Shown here piece by piece: positions 16,881 to 25,064 of a stretch of 64,000 bases of DNA; the first letter of the stretch is position 1; every line of letters starts with the position of its first letter. The DNA comes from Lacrimispora sp. 210928-DFI.3.58. GTDB lineage: Bacteria; Bacillota; Clostridia; Lachnospirales; Lachnospiraceae. The position numbers were made by a program, and so were the translations under genes. The stretch lies in contig NZ_JAJCIC010000014.1 of the NCBI RefSeq assembly GCF_020554865.1, positions 41,464 to 105,463 on the forward strand, given 5' to 3'. The notes under the pieces were generated by a model, which ran no database searches, was not told the DNA's origin, and saw only the letters and a program-made list of their open reading frames with translations.

Positions 16881-17820
16881 TTTCCACCCCTGCCTTTTCA
16901 AAATATCGTCTGTAAATCTCGTCCAAATCGTTTCCCCTCTGGCGCAGATGAGTCAGAGTGTATCCGGCATCCAGCGATCTTCTCAGCAGCTCTCTCTTTA
17001 TGTCGGAACGGGCACGGACCACATAGATCTCGCCCTCCCGCTCCACCTCATCTACATTTCCCAGATCCTTTAAAAGCTCCGGGAACCCATTGTCGTCCGG
17101 AAGGGCAGCAGTTTCAAAGGCATAATGGCCCTCCTGACGCATCTCGGCGGCCAGCTCCTCTATCCGCCCGCAGGCGATCAGCTGTCCCTCCACAAAGAGG
17201 CCTACCCTGTCGCATATCTGCTGTATCTGGTACAGCTGGTGGGAGGAGATCAGGATCGTTCTGCCATCCTCCTCTGCCAGCCGGCGGATCAGCTGCATCA
17301 GCTGGTGCATTCCCTCCGGGTCGATCCCCAGCGTGGGTTCATCCATGATGACTACCTTTGGATCCTTCATCAGCACATCTGCGATCCCCAGCCTCTGCCT
17401 CATGCCCCTGGAATAGGTTCCTGCCTTCTGGTCTGCCGCATAGGTCATGCCTACCTTTTCCAGCAGGCTTTCTGCGCGCTCCTCGATCACGCTCTCTGAA
17501 AGCCCGTTTAAGCGCCCCGTATACCGCAGATTCTCTTTTCCCGTCATGTCGGAATAAAAGCCTACATTATCCGGAAGATATCCCACGATCCGCTTTACCT
17601 CTATGGGCTCTCTGGTGCAGTCCCTGCCATCGATCCAGGCCTTTCCGGAGGTTGGCTCCGTAAGTCCCAAAAGCATCAGCGTTGTAGTAGTCTTGCCGGC
17701 TCCATTGGGTCCCAGAAGGCCAAATATCTCGCCCTTATGTATTTCCAGGTTCAGCTTGGATACCGCTGCCTTTTCTCCATAGCATTTTGTCAGCTCTTCT
17801 GTACGGATGATGTTTTCCAT
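16822..17820 (-). CDS. ABC transporter ATP-binding protein
   Basis: 332-residue ATPase. Walker A is GPNGAGKTTTTLMLLGL, the signature YSRGMRQRLGIADVLM, Walker B KVVIMDEPTLGIDPEG, and the switch His ISSHQL. A C-terminal 90-residue extension (FETAALPDDNGFPELLKDLGNVDEVE) is typical of exporters paired with ABC-2 permeases such as NosF/CcmA types. ATG 17820 is four bases after the stop of the NEW3-domain gene, and its end is inside the permease gene. Confidence 0.93.
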   Translation of the reverse strand: MENIIRTEELTKCYGEKAAVSKLNLEIHKGEIFGLLGPNGAGKTTTTLMLLGLTEPTSGKAWIDGRDCTREPIEVKRIVGYLPDNVGFYSDMTGKENLRYTGRLNGLSESVIEERAESLLEKVGMTYAADQKAGTYSRGMRQRLGIADVLMKDPKVVIMDEPTLGIDPEGMHQLMQLIRRLAEEDGRTILISSHQLYQIQQICDRVGLFVEGQLIACGRIEELAAEMRQEGHYAFETAALPDDNGFPELLKDLGNVDEVEREGEIYVVRARSDIKRELLRRSLDAGYTLTHLRQRGNDLDEIYRRYFEKAGVENENDDQEKQRRFTAFRNRQ

Positions 17821-17824
17821 AGGA

Positions 17825-19021
17825 CTACCGCCTTCCGTATTTCTTAAACACATAGCCTAAACCGCCTCCCACGCAGAGGATCAGAGCCACTGCCACAACG
17901 CCCCACACTGTCCTGGTCTTTACAGAAACGCGGAAATCCGCGCTGCCGGAGGTCTCCTTGCTGCTTACACTGAAGGAAGTCACATAATCTCCTGTAATGG
18001 CATCGGAGCTGGGCTTTACATGGGCGATGACCTCTGTGGTGCTTCCTGCCGGAAGGGAGGAGATCATATTTTCCTCCAGATCATAGGTAACCGTCCAGCC
18101 GGAGGGAGCTGTGGAATTTAAGGAAATATTTTCCAGATCCACATTTCCTGTGTTGGCAACCTGCAGGGTCACATCGGAGGCCTGGTTGGCATAGGCGTCA
18201 AAGCTCAAGCGCCCGTCCGGAGTGCTTAAGGTGATCCCATAGGTCCCGGTAACGGTAACGGTCAGCTCCATATTCAGCGTTTCCTCGGCGGACACAGCGC
18301 TGCAGGAAATCTTGTACTCTCCTGCCTCCACATTTTCCGGAGGATTAACCGCAACTGTGATGCCCTGGCTGGCACCGGACTCTACATCAATCGCTGCCAC
18401 CTTTGTGCTGTCACCCGATGGAGTAAAACTTACGGTCCATCCTGCCGGGGCATTGGAGGACAGACTGTAGGACTGGGGCTTTAAGCCATTGTTGATCAGT
18501 GTTGTGCTGAAGCTGAAATTTGTTCCTGCTGCTCCCTCCTGCTGTGGATACTCTGAGGTAAAGCTGCCCTTTCCTGCATTCTGCTCATTTACCTGGAAAC
18601 GAATGTCCAGGCTGTCTGTCAAACCATTTTCCGCTGCCGCCTGAAGGCCTACTGTATAACTTCCCTCCTTAAGCTCATCGGGAACGGTCAAATGGAGCGT
18701 CAGGCTTGCCCCCTCTTCTCCCGGCTTTACATATACCTGGTTGACCTCATAGCTGCCGCCCTGGAGGTAGCCCTCCCAGCCCTCAGGCATAGCGGTTATG
18801 CTCACATTGGTGTTCATGCCGCTGCCGCTTTTATTTTCCAGCTCTATGGGGATGCTTAAGCTGTCCCCCGGTTTTACGGATACGCCTGGATACTGTGTAT
18901 TCATCTCCAGTCCGCCCTCTGCATAGGCCGGATGGGCCCACACAGCCAGAAAGGCCATGGCAGCCAGGCTCACTGCAGCCAGCCACACCATAGCCTTATG
19001 AAAATAATGTGTTTGTCTCAT
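17825..19021 (-). CDS. Secreted NEW3-domain protein with C-terminal membrane anchor
   Basis: 398-residue extracytoplasmic protein. A signal peptide at about residues 1-35 (MVWLAAVSLAAMAFLAVWAHPAYA) is followed by three Ig/NEW3-like beta repeats of roughly 110 residues each. Each repeat has the pattern NxG-x-NT/LKPQSYSLSSNAPAGWTV, seen as EGWEGYLQGG, PAGWTVSFTPSG and PSGWTVTYDLEEN. A single C-terminal helix ends in KKYGRR. Such proteins often accompany ABC-2 exporters. The ATG at 19021 has GGAGGATATC in front. It is the first gene of a five-gene operon with ABC and two-component genes, and may act as a surface-exposed partner of the exporter. Confidence 0.82.
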   Translation of the reverse strand: MRQTHYFHKAMVWLAAVSLAAMAFLAVWAHPAYAEGGLEMNTQYPGVSVKPGDSLSIPIELENKSGSGMNTNVSITAMPEGWEGYLQGGSYEVNQVYVKPGEEGASLTLHLTVPDELKEGSYTVGLQAAAENGLTDSLDIRFQVNEQNAGKGSFTSEYPQQEGAAGTNFSFSTTLINNGLKPQSYSLSSNAPAGWTVSFTPSGDSTKVAAIDVESGASQGITVAVNPPENVEAGEYKISCSAVSAEETLNMELTVTVTGTYGITLSTPDGRLSFDAYANQASDVTLQVANTGNVDLENISLNSTAPSGWTVTYDLEENMISSLPAGSTTEVIAHVKPSSDAITGDYVTSFSVSSKETSGSADFRVSVKTRTVWGVVAVALILCVGGGLGYVFKKYGRR

Positions 19022-19141
19022 GATATCCTCCTCTTGCAGTATCACTGTAACTGCTGTCATCTTTTGAGGCTATCATAAACAGCAAACCTTTAGTCAAGCT
19101 TTAATCTTTTTGAAAGAAGTGTGAAACTTTCCATTCACAGC

Positions 19142-20146
19142 TCATTTCCCGGCTGCCACGATCCTGTCGATCAGATCAATGTACTTGCCATCCTGGTAGG
19201 AATACCATATCTGTTCGCAGGCTGTACGGAATTCCTCTATTTCCTCCCGTGTCAGCTCAGTTATCACTACATTTTTCTTCTTTAGCTCCTTTTTTGCATT
19301 CTCCTCTGCCTCGTCCCACAGCTTTCTCTGGTATTCGCTGGATTCCAGGGCAGTCTGATCTATGACCGCAAGATCCTCTTCGCTGATGTTTTTCCGGCTC
19401 TCCTCGCTCATGACAAGGATATCCGCAGACCTGGTGTGGTTGTCCTCTGCAAAATAAGGCGCCACCTCATAGAAGGACTGGGACAGGTAGTTGACAATGG
19501 AGTTCTCTGCCCCCTCTGCCTCCTTTGTCTGAAGGACCCTGTATACATTAGAATAATCCGAGATCACAGGCTTTGCTCCGAGGGCCTTTACCATGGAAGT
19601 CATAAGCTCTGACTGCTGTACACGGATCATCATTCCCTTCAGATCCTTTGGCGAGTGGATCTCGCCCTTTGAATTGTAGAAGCAGCGTGTACCGCCATCA
19701 TAGTAGGCAAGGCCGTACATTCCCTGCTCCTTCATCTGGCTGCTGCGCAGCAGGCTCTGGCCCACCGTTCCATTATGCACCTTCCAGAAATGCTCTCCGC
19801 TGTCATAAATATAGGGCATTGCCAACACATTGAAATCCTCCACAAAATAACCCATGGAGGCCAGATCTGCCTTAACAATATCTGTCCCGCCGTACTGAAG
19901 CTGTTCCAGGCTTGACAAGCCGTCCCCCAGAGCAGAATCATTAAATATCTCAACTGTCACCCTGCCATCCGTCCGCTTTTCCACCTCCCGGCCGAACCAC
20001 TCTACTGCCTGGGTAGTGGCGCTGTCATCAGGCAGATTATTTGCCAGCTTTAATACAACCGAAGGCTCTGCCTCCATTTTTCTGCCTCCGCAGCCTGTAA
20101 GCGCTGCCGCCAGTACGGCTGCTGCAAATAATACTGTCTTCTTCAC
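19142..20146 (-). CDS. TRAP transporter solute-binding protein (DctP family), orphan
   Basis: 334-residue lipoprotein: VKKTVLFAAAVLAAALTGCGG gives a lipobox (LTGC). The mature part matches DctP (VVLKLANNLPDDSATTQAVEWFGREVEKRTDGRVTVEIFNDSALGD; the Arg-containing LKGMMIRVQQSELMTSMVKALGAKP segment that binds the carboxylate ligand; TKEAEGAENSIVNYLSQ). The GTG at 20146 is preferred for its GAGGAG site 6 bases upstream. DctQ and DctM membrane subunits are not present in this window, so it either serves a distant transporter or is a sensor or scavenger. Confidence 0.87.
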   Translation of the reverse strand: MKKTVLFAAAVLAAALTGCGGRKMEAEPSVVLKLANNLPDDSATTQAVEWFGREVEKRTDGRVTVEIFNDSALGDGLSSLEQLQYGGTDIVKADLASMGYFVEDFNVLAMPYIYDSGEHFWKVHNGTVGQSLLRSSQMKEQGMYGLAYYDGGTRCFYNSKGEIHSPKDLKGMMIRVQQSELMTSMVKALGAKPVISDYSNVYRVLQTKEAEGAENSIVNYLSQSFYEVAPYFAEDNHTRSADILVMSEESRKNISEEDLAVIDQTALESSEYQRKLWDEAEENAKKELKKKNVVITELTREEIEEFRTACEQIWYSYQDGKYIDLIDRIVAAGK

Positions 20147-20245
20147 AGCTTTCTCCTCTTTCACTGCTGTTTTGCTGTATGTTAGTATAGCACTTTCTCC
20201 CTTTCTCCACCACCACATTCTGAACGTTTCCCGGCAGCGGTCCCA

Positions 20246-21652
20246 TCACATGATGCCATTGAGTTCCTGGTACAGATCCTTTGCGTAGCTGTCCGTCATG
20301 CCGCAGATATAGTCTGTCACAAGAAGAAGCCGCAGATACAGGCGTTCCTCTTCGCTCTTTCCCTGGGAGCAGAGAGAATAGATCTTTTTGTAATTATCAG
20401 AGATCAATGACACCAGCTTTTTCTGTACCTGGGTCATGGAAAGCTCTGTGTCATAGGGGATCACCGCATCCACAAAGCGGTCTAAAAGGAAGTCAAAAAT
20501 GGTTTGGGCTGCGATCTCCAGCTTCAGGATGGGAGTTGTCTGGAAGGCATAGCGGCAGGCAATATCTCCCAGGGCTTCCATGAGAAGCTCCACCTCCGTA
20601 CCTGCAAACAGGTCCTTTCCGTAGGAGCCCTCCATGACCGCTCTGTAATTGCGCTCAAAGCATTCTGTCACTCCTCCGATCATCTGTCCCTGGGCGCTGA
20701 TGATCCAGTTCTGCACCGCATATTGATCAGGCTGGCTGTAGCCGCGGTCCAACGCCTTGTTGTACTTGTCCTTCAGCCATGATACGATCTGCTTATACCG
20801 CTCTCCCTGCCGGCCGGGCTCATACCCCTTAAGCTCAGCGAAAAGGCGGTCATAGGAAATGCAGCCCTTCTTTACCGCGTCCTCAATATCCGCCGTCTTG
20901 TAGGCAATATCGTCTGCTGCCTCCAGAAGGAAGGCCAGTGGATGGCGCCTCCCCTTTGTCCCTGTGGAAGCCTGAATGTCATGGAAATTCTCCCTGTCAG
21001 CATAGAAATACCCCATTTTCTTTGTGCGGATATCCCCGCTTTTCTTGTCGATCTCCAGGGAGGACACCGGATATTTTATGATGGTTCCCAAAAGGGCCTT
21101 TGTCAGGTTCATGCCGTGCTCGTCCACCAGAAAATGGAGCCTTGTCACCACACGGAAAGCCTGGGTATTGCCCTCAAAATGGTAAAAATCCTGGAGCATT
21201 TGAGGGCCTAGAAGCTCTGCCAGAGGCTTTTCCCTGTAGCGTAAGAGCTTTAGATTCTTCTTGAACCAGTCCTGGATCGCTGTCTCCCCGAAATGCCCGA
21301 AGGGCGGATTCCCTATGTCATGTATCAGGCCTGCGCACTGAAGGATATCGCAGACAGCACCCTTGTATTCCGGCAAAAAGGCTGGATCTTCTATCCGTTT
21401 TACAATGCATTCTGATATGTTCTGTCCCAAAGATTTGGCCAGAGAGGACACCTCCAGAGAGTGGGTGAGCCTGGTGCGGATGAAATCGCTTTTATCTAAG
21501 GGAAAGACCTGGGTCTTGTCCTGAAGGCGGCGAAAGGAGGCACTTCCGATAATACGGTGATAGTCCTTCTCAAATTCTGTCCTCATATCCGTGGATGACT
21601 GTTTTTTAAAGCTGCGTATCCTGTCTTCACACAGCAGCGTGCTCCATTCCAT
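20246..21652 (-). CDS. dgt: Deoxyguanosinetriphosphate triphosphohydrolase-like protein
   Basis: HD-domain dNTP triphosphohydrolase that cuts dNTPs to nucleosides and tripolyphosphate, tuning nucleotide pools. The 468-residue product shows DYHRIIGSASFRRLQDKTQVFPL, the HD residues in TRLTHSLEVSSLAKSLG and CAGLIHDIGNPPFGHFGE, and LLEAADDIAYKTADIEDAV. The size fits the E. coli Dgt-like long form (about 500), unlike the short 330-residue form. ATG 21652 follows GAGGAGG. It is monocistronic with its own promoter. Confidence 0.93.
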   Translation of the reverse strand: MEWSTLLCEDRIRSFKKQSSTDMRTEFEKDYHRIIGSASFRRLQDKTQVFPLDKSDFIRTRLTHSLEVSSLAKSLGQNISECIVKRIEDPAFLPEYKGAVCDILQCAGLIHDIGNPPFGHFGETAIQDWFKKNLKLLRYREKPLAELLGPQMLQDFYHFEGNTQAFRVVTRLHFLVDEHGMNLTKALLGTIIKYPVSSLEIDKKSGDIRTKKMGYFYADRENFHDIQASTGTKGRRHPLAFLLEAADDIAYKTADIEDAVKKGCISYDRLFAELKGYEPGRQGERYKQIVSWLKDKYNKALDRGYSQPDQYAVQNWIISAQGQMIGGVTECFERNYRAVMEGSYGKDLFAGTEVELLMEALGDIACRYAFQTTPILKLEIAAQTIFDFLLDRFVDAVIPYDTELSMTQVQKKLVSLISDNYKKIYSLCSQGKSEEERLYLRLLLVTDYICGMTDSYAKDLYQELNGIM

Positions 21653-21674
21653 CTGTTGCCCTCCTCGTATTTTT

Positions 21675-21703
21675 ATTATCTATAATAGTACCATTAATGT
21701 CAA
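21675..21703 (-). promoter_or_regulatory. Promoter of dgt
   Basis: TTGACA (21698-21703) and GATAAT (21675-21680) on the minus strand, 17-base spacer, 23 bases upstream of the dgt start. Confidence 0.65.
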
Positions 21704-21734
21704 TAATCCGCCAGTGCTATAGGATCTGTCCCAT

Positions 21735-21782
21735 AAAAAAGAAGGCCCTGCACCAAATCCATGCATATAGGCCTTCCTGCGG
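21735..21782 (-). terminator. Terminator of ribU
   Basis: On the minus strand GAAGGCC and GGCCTTC pair across a loop of about 25 bases and are followed by TTTTTT, about 40 bases after the ribU stop. Confidence 0.75.
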
Positions 21783-21822
21783 TTTCCTGCTGACTTATTT
21801 TCTGCTTTTGTCTTATTTTGCT

Positions 21823-22452
21823 TTAGGCTCTCGCCTGCCTCTTGCTGCCTGCTGTTCCAATGCTGTGGATCATGACGCTGATCCTCTTATATACCAGGGC
21901 TGTAATGACAGACACCACGATCCCCTTAATGATATTGAAGGGGCCTACACAGATAACTGCAAATGTCCACACATTGCTGACAGCCGGATTGATGGCTGCG
22001 CCGATGGAGATGATCGTGTCAAGAGGCATGAAATTGGAATAGAAGGGGATCATCACCAGTGCATTTCCCACAATACCAACAGCGGACATAATGATGGTCC
22101 CTGCTGCCATAGCGAGCATGGCTCCGTTCTTTGTCTTGTGGATGCGGTAAATGATGCCTGCGGGAACTACCATGGAACAGGCAAATACAAAGTTGGCGAA
22201 CTCTCCCACAAAGCCGGTGCTGGTGGGTTTTAAGAGAAGCTTGATGAGGATCTTCACTACCTCCATGATGACTCCGGCCACCGGGCCTAGGGCAAAGGTT
22301 CCCACCAGGACCGGCACCTCGCTGATGTCAAGGCCATAGAAGCTGGGAGCGATAAAGGGAAGGGGCACCTCAAACAGCATGAGCACTGCTGCCAAAGCAC
22401 CAAACATTCCCATAAGGACCACATTTTTCGTAGTAAGTAATCTGTCGTTCAT
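21823..22452 (-). CDS. ribU: Riboflavin ECF transporter S component
   Basis: Membrane substrate-binding subunit that captures riboflavin and works with a shared EcfAA'T energy module elsewhere. The 209-residue protein has six hydrophobic segments, a short polar start (MNDRLLTTKNVVLMGMFGALAAVLM), and the RibU hallmarks PSFYGLDISEVPVLVGTFALGP and FVGEFANFVFACSMVVPAG. ATG 22452 follows AGGAGGAAAAA. Control is by an upstream FMN riboswitch with a terminator, which strongly supports the flavin substrate. Confidence 0.94.
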   Translation of the reverse strand: MNDRLLTTKNVVLMGMFGALAAVLMLFEVPLPFIAPSFYGLDISEVPVLVGTFALGPVAGVIMEVVKILIKLLLKPTSTGFVGEFANFVFACSMVVPAGIIYRIHKTKNGAMLAMAAGTIIMSAVGIVGNALVMIPFYSNFMPLDTIISIGAAINPAVSNVWTFAVICVGPFNIIKGIVVSVITALVYKRISVMIHSIGTAGSKRQARA

Positions 22453-22582
22453 TTTTTCCTCCTGATAATTGTTTTTAAGTTCATCATTCAGAGGAATCAT
22501 GTGGGCGGCGGCAATGCCGGGAGCAGTGTGTGCATCCCTGCGGAGCATTTTTATTTCATAGGGAACGAAGTTTCCTGTGAAA

Positions 22583-22617
22583 TAAAAAACCCCGGATATC
22601 AAATATATCCGGGGCCA
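22583..22617 (-). terminator. Expression-platform terminator of the FMN riboswitch
   Basis: On the minus strand CCCCGGATAT and ATATCCGGGG pair and are followed by TTTTTTATT. It lies between the aptamer and ribU, so FMN binding should favour termination. Confidence 0.88.
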
Positions 22618-22659
22618 ACGTCCTAATATCTGCCAGTCATCTCTTCCTGCCACACAATT

Positions 22660-22770
22660 TCTTCTCTCATCCAGACTATACTGTCGGTTCCGGAATCACA
22701 CCGGATCAGCCGCCTTACGCGGTTCGCGGACTCTACCGCCGGTGGGGAATCACACCCCGCCCCGAAGAAC
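22660..22770 (-). ncRNA. FMN riboswitch (RFN element) upstream of ribU
   Basis: The conserved RFN blocks read in order on the minus strand: CTTCGGGGCGGGGTG, ATTCCCCACCGGCGGTA, GTCCGCGAACCG, GGCTGATCCGGTGTGATTCC, GGAACCGACAGTATAGTC and GGATGAGAGAAG. The whole aptamer is intact and precedes a terminator and the ribU gene. FMN binding should repress riboflavin uptake. Confidence 0.96.
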
Positions 22771-22789
22771 TTATTATTAATTTATAGTC

Positions 22790-22818
22790 ATTATAACCCT
22801 TTATAACCCTATTTTCAA
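22790..22818 (-). promoter_or_regulatory. Promoter of the ribU transcript
   Basis: TTGAAA (22813-22818) and TATAAT (22790-22795) on the minus strand with a 17-base spacer. The start point would fall just before the FMN aptamer. The remaining 120 bases up to the arginase-like gene's end show nothing else. Confidence 0.75.
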
Positions 22819-22935
22819 GTACATTTTCAGGATATCTTGCACAATGTTTTTGTGCGTTTTTACGTATCACTATATATCGCTTCATGTTCCTACGCCATTT
22901 CAGTGTACGTCTTCAAACTATTCTGCGGCACAGAT

Positions 22936-23742
22936 TTATAGAACTTCTTTCCCCACACAGCACAGCAGAAGATTGGTTCTGTCATTGATGCATGCGTCAT
23001 CGGCCCGCTCTCCTGCCTCCCCTCCCTCCGGGTTTTCTCCGCACACATCCATGCCTATGATCCTGCGGCATAAATGGGCAGCGCGGATCCCATCCAGGAC
23101 TGTCTCAAGGGATGTCTCCCCCTGATCCCAGTTCGTCCTGGCGTCTTTCTCTCCCAGCACATCCTTATCCACAGAGATATACAATGGATGCCGGGGGGAC
23201 TGTGTATTCCGGTCATCCTTTTTGCCGAAAAGCCTTTCCCAGATGCCTCGATCCTCCATGTCCCTGCTGCTGATCCAGACAAGCCTGCCTCCGTAAGGCC
23301 TTAAGCCCTCTGTGCTCTCCTCCACAGCCTTTATGGGCGGTCCGGCGAGGTAAACGCGGTTCAGATAAGGATTTGTATCCAATGCGGCTTTGATCCACCC
23401 GCCACAGGATAAAATATCCCCAAACATAGGCTGCTGCATGTCCGTGTGATGATCAAAGACAAGGAGGTCAAAGGGCTCCTCTATCTGCTCCAGCCACAGC
23501 TTGCTCACATAATGGTAGTTACCGGAATCCAGGAAGTGGACACCTCCCGGCCCCAGGCCCTCTATCCGCCTTTTCAGCTCCTCCTTGGCCAGCTCGTCGC
23601 AATAGCAGTTGGTTCCCTGAATGCCGCTTACGTCCAGCCACACAGTCTCAAAGCCCTCTGCTTCCTTATAAAAGGTCTGGGCAGCATATACATGGCTGAA
23701 ATCCATGACTACCAGACGGTTATTGTCCACCTTTCTGCTCAC
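22936..23742 (-). CDS. Arginase/ureohydrolase-fold protein
   Basis: 268-residue protein of the arginase superfamily, a two-metal hydrolase fold. The metal motifs are recognisable: HYVSKLW with its His, the pair in VFDHHTDMQQP, and LYISVDKDVLGEKDA, the counterpart of SxDxDxxDP in arginases. The third motif is altered and the protein is shorter than true arginases (about 300), so the substrate may not be arginine or agmatine. It overlaps the upstream DUF218 gene by four bases, so the two are co-translated. Confidence 0.75.
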   Translation of the reverse strand: MSRKVDNNRLVVMDFSHVYAAQTFYKEAEGFETVWLDVSGIQGTNCYCDELAKEELKRRIEGLGPGGVHFLDSGNYHYVSKLWLEQIEEPFDLLVFDHHTDMQQPMFGDILSCGGWIKAALDTNPYLNRVYLAGPPIKAVEESTEGLRPYGGRLVWISSRDMEDRGIWERLFGKKDDRNTQSPRHPLYISVDKDVLGEKDARTNWDQGETSLETVLDGIRAAHLCRRIIGMDVCGENPEGGEAGERADDACINDRTNLLLCCVGKEVL

Positions 23743-24440
23743 TTTCCTTCCTCCTGCTCCTTATCATTTGTCACATTCCCATTCCCGTTCACAGGGATCG
23801 CTTCTCCCAAATAGGTGGGCTTTGGCTTTACCACGGTATAAATAAGGTCCTTTGGCCTTGCTAAGAGCTCCCGCACATCCCGCAGAAGCTGGCCGCCGTA
23901 GGATCTGGGATCGGAGGCAACGCCGTAAGCCTCCATTCCCATGGAACGGGCTACAAACAGTGCGCGGTACATGTGGTAATTCTGGGTGACGATCACAATT
24001 TTCTTTACCTGGAAAATGTCTCTGGCACGGTACATGCTCTCATAGGTGGAAAAACCGGCGTGATCCATGAAAATATTCTCGGAAGGGATCCCTGCTTCCA
24101 CCGCATACTGCTTCATGAGATTTACCTCATCGTAATCCTTCCGGCCGTGGTCCCCGCTCATGAGCAGGCGGTCGCTGGCACCTCCCTTGTAAAGACCTAT
24201 GCCCTCCTCCAGGCGGTCCTTCAGCATCCCGGAGGGAGAACCGTCCTGACGCACGCCGCAGCCTAAGACCATGATGCAGTCTACATTTTCAAGCTCCACG
24301 GCCTCCCTGGGGCTTATGATCCTGTCCTTTACCTTCCATATAATATAGCCATTTACTGCCAAAAGGACAGCACAGGCTGATACACCAGCGACCAGCAGAT
24401 ATGTTACTGCTTTTTTTGCAGCTCTCCTCCATTTCATCAT
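23739..24440 (-). CDS. SanA/YdcF-like DUF218 membrane protein
   Basis: 233 residues with one N-terminal transmembrane helix (VTYLLVAGVSACAVLLAVNGYII) and a DUF218 domain: DCIMVLGCGVRQDGSPSGMLKDRLEEGIGLY, LMSGDHGRKDYDEVNLMKQYAVEAGIP, DHAGFSTYESMYRARDIF, IVTQNYHMYRALFVARSMG. The family is linked to cell-envelope integrity and vancomycin tolerance in enterobacteria. The biochemical activity is unproven. The domain should face outside. Coupled to the arginase-fold gene. Confidence 0.86.
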   Translation of the reverse strand: MMKWRRAAKKAVTYLLVAGVSACAVLLAVNGYIIWKVKDRIISPREAVELENVDCIMVLGCGVRQDGSPSGMLKDRLEEGIGLYKGGASDRLLMSGDHGRKDYDEVNLMKQYAVEAGIPSENIFMDHAGFSTYESMYRARDIFQVKKIVIVTQNYHMYRALFVARSMGMEAYGVASDPRSYGGQLLRDVRELLARPKDLIYTVVKPKPTYLGEAIPVNGNGNVTNDKEQEEGK

Positions 24441-24534
24441 GTCATGCCTCCTTACCTGTACCTTTTCCCGGCCTGTCCATTCCTTCCGAAGGGTTTTTTA
24501 TTCCATAGGAGGCTCCGGAGGAGTTTCCTATGAA

Positions 24535-24582
24535 AAAAGAAAAGCCGCAATCCTCTTGTGATCACAAGGCTTGCGGCTTTTG
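24535..24582 (-). terminator. Terminator of ridA
   Basis: On the minus strand AAAAGCCGCAAGCCTTGTGA pairs with TCACAAGAGGATTGCGGCTTTT, followed by CTTTTTTC. It begins about 17 bases after the stop. Confidence 0.88.
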
Positions 24583-24598
24583 GCATTTACAGCTTACA

Positions 24599-24967
24599 TT
24601 ACTTTACAGCGATTGCTTCGATCTCGCACAGCACGCCCTTTGGAAGGGTCTTTACTGCTACGCAGCTTCTTGCTGGCTTTGATGTAAAATACTTTTCATA
24701 TACTTCGTTGAATGCAGCAAAATCACCCATATCTGCCAGGAAGCAGGTGGTCTTAAATACCTTGTCAAAGCCGCTGCCTGCTGCTTCCAGGATCGCGCCT
24801 ACGTTCTTGCAGCTCTGCTCTGCCTGTGCAGCAATCCCCTCGCCAACAGTACCGTCAGCAGGATTTACCGGGATCTGCCCGGATGTGTAAACGATGCCGT
24901 TTACCTCAAAGCCCTGGGAATATGGTCCGATTGCGCCCGGCGCCTTTTCTGTGTTGATTACATTCAT
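24599..24967 (-). CDS. ridA: RidA family reactive-intermediate deaminase
   Basis: Hydrolyses reactive enamines/imines made by PLP enzymes, protecting branched-chain aminotransferases among others. The 122-residue product is typical: MNVINTEKAPGAIGPYSQG, YTSGQIPVNPADG, and the catalytic Arg in ARSCVAVKTLPKGVLCEIEAIAV. Trimeric cytosolic protein. It is a single gene with its own terminator. Confidence 0.94.
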   Translation of the reverse strand: MNVINTEKAPGAIGPYSQGFEVNGIVYTSGQIPVNPADGTVGEGIAAQAEQSCKNVGAILEAAGSGFDKVFKTTCFLADMGDFAAFNEVYEKYFTSKPARSCVAVKTLPKGVLCEIEAIAVK

Positions 24968-25064
24968 GATAACTCCTCCTTTTGTCCGGGGAAAACCATG
25001 TACTTTATGTATTCCCCATATTGTTATATTTCATTCTTCGCAATGGTTGCGAACCCCATCGCCA

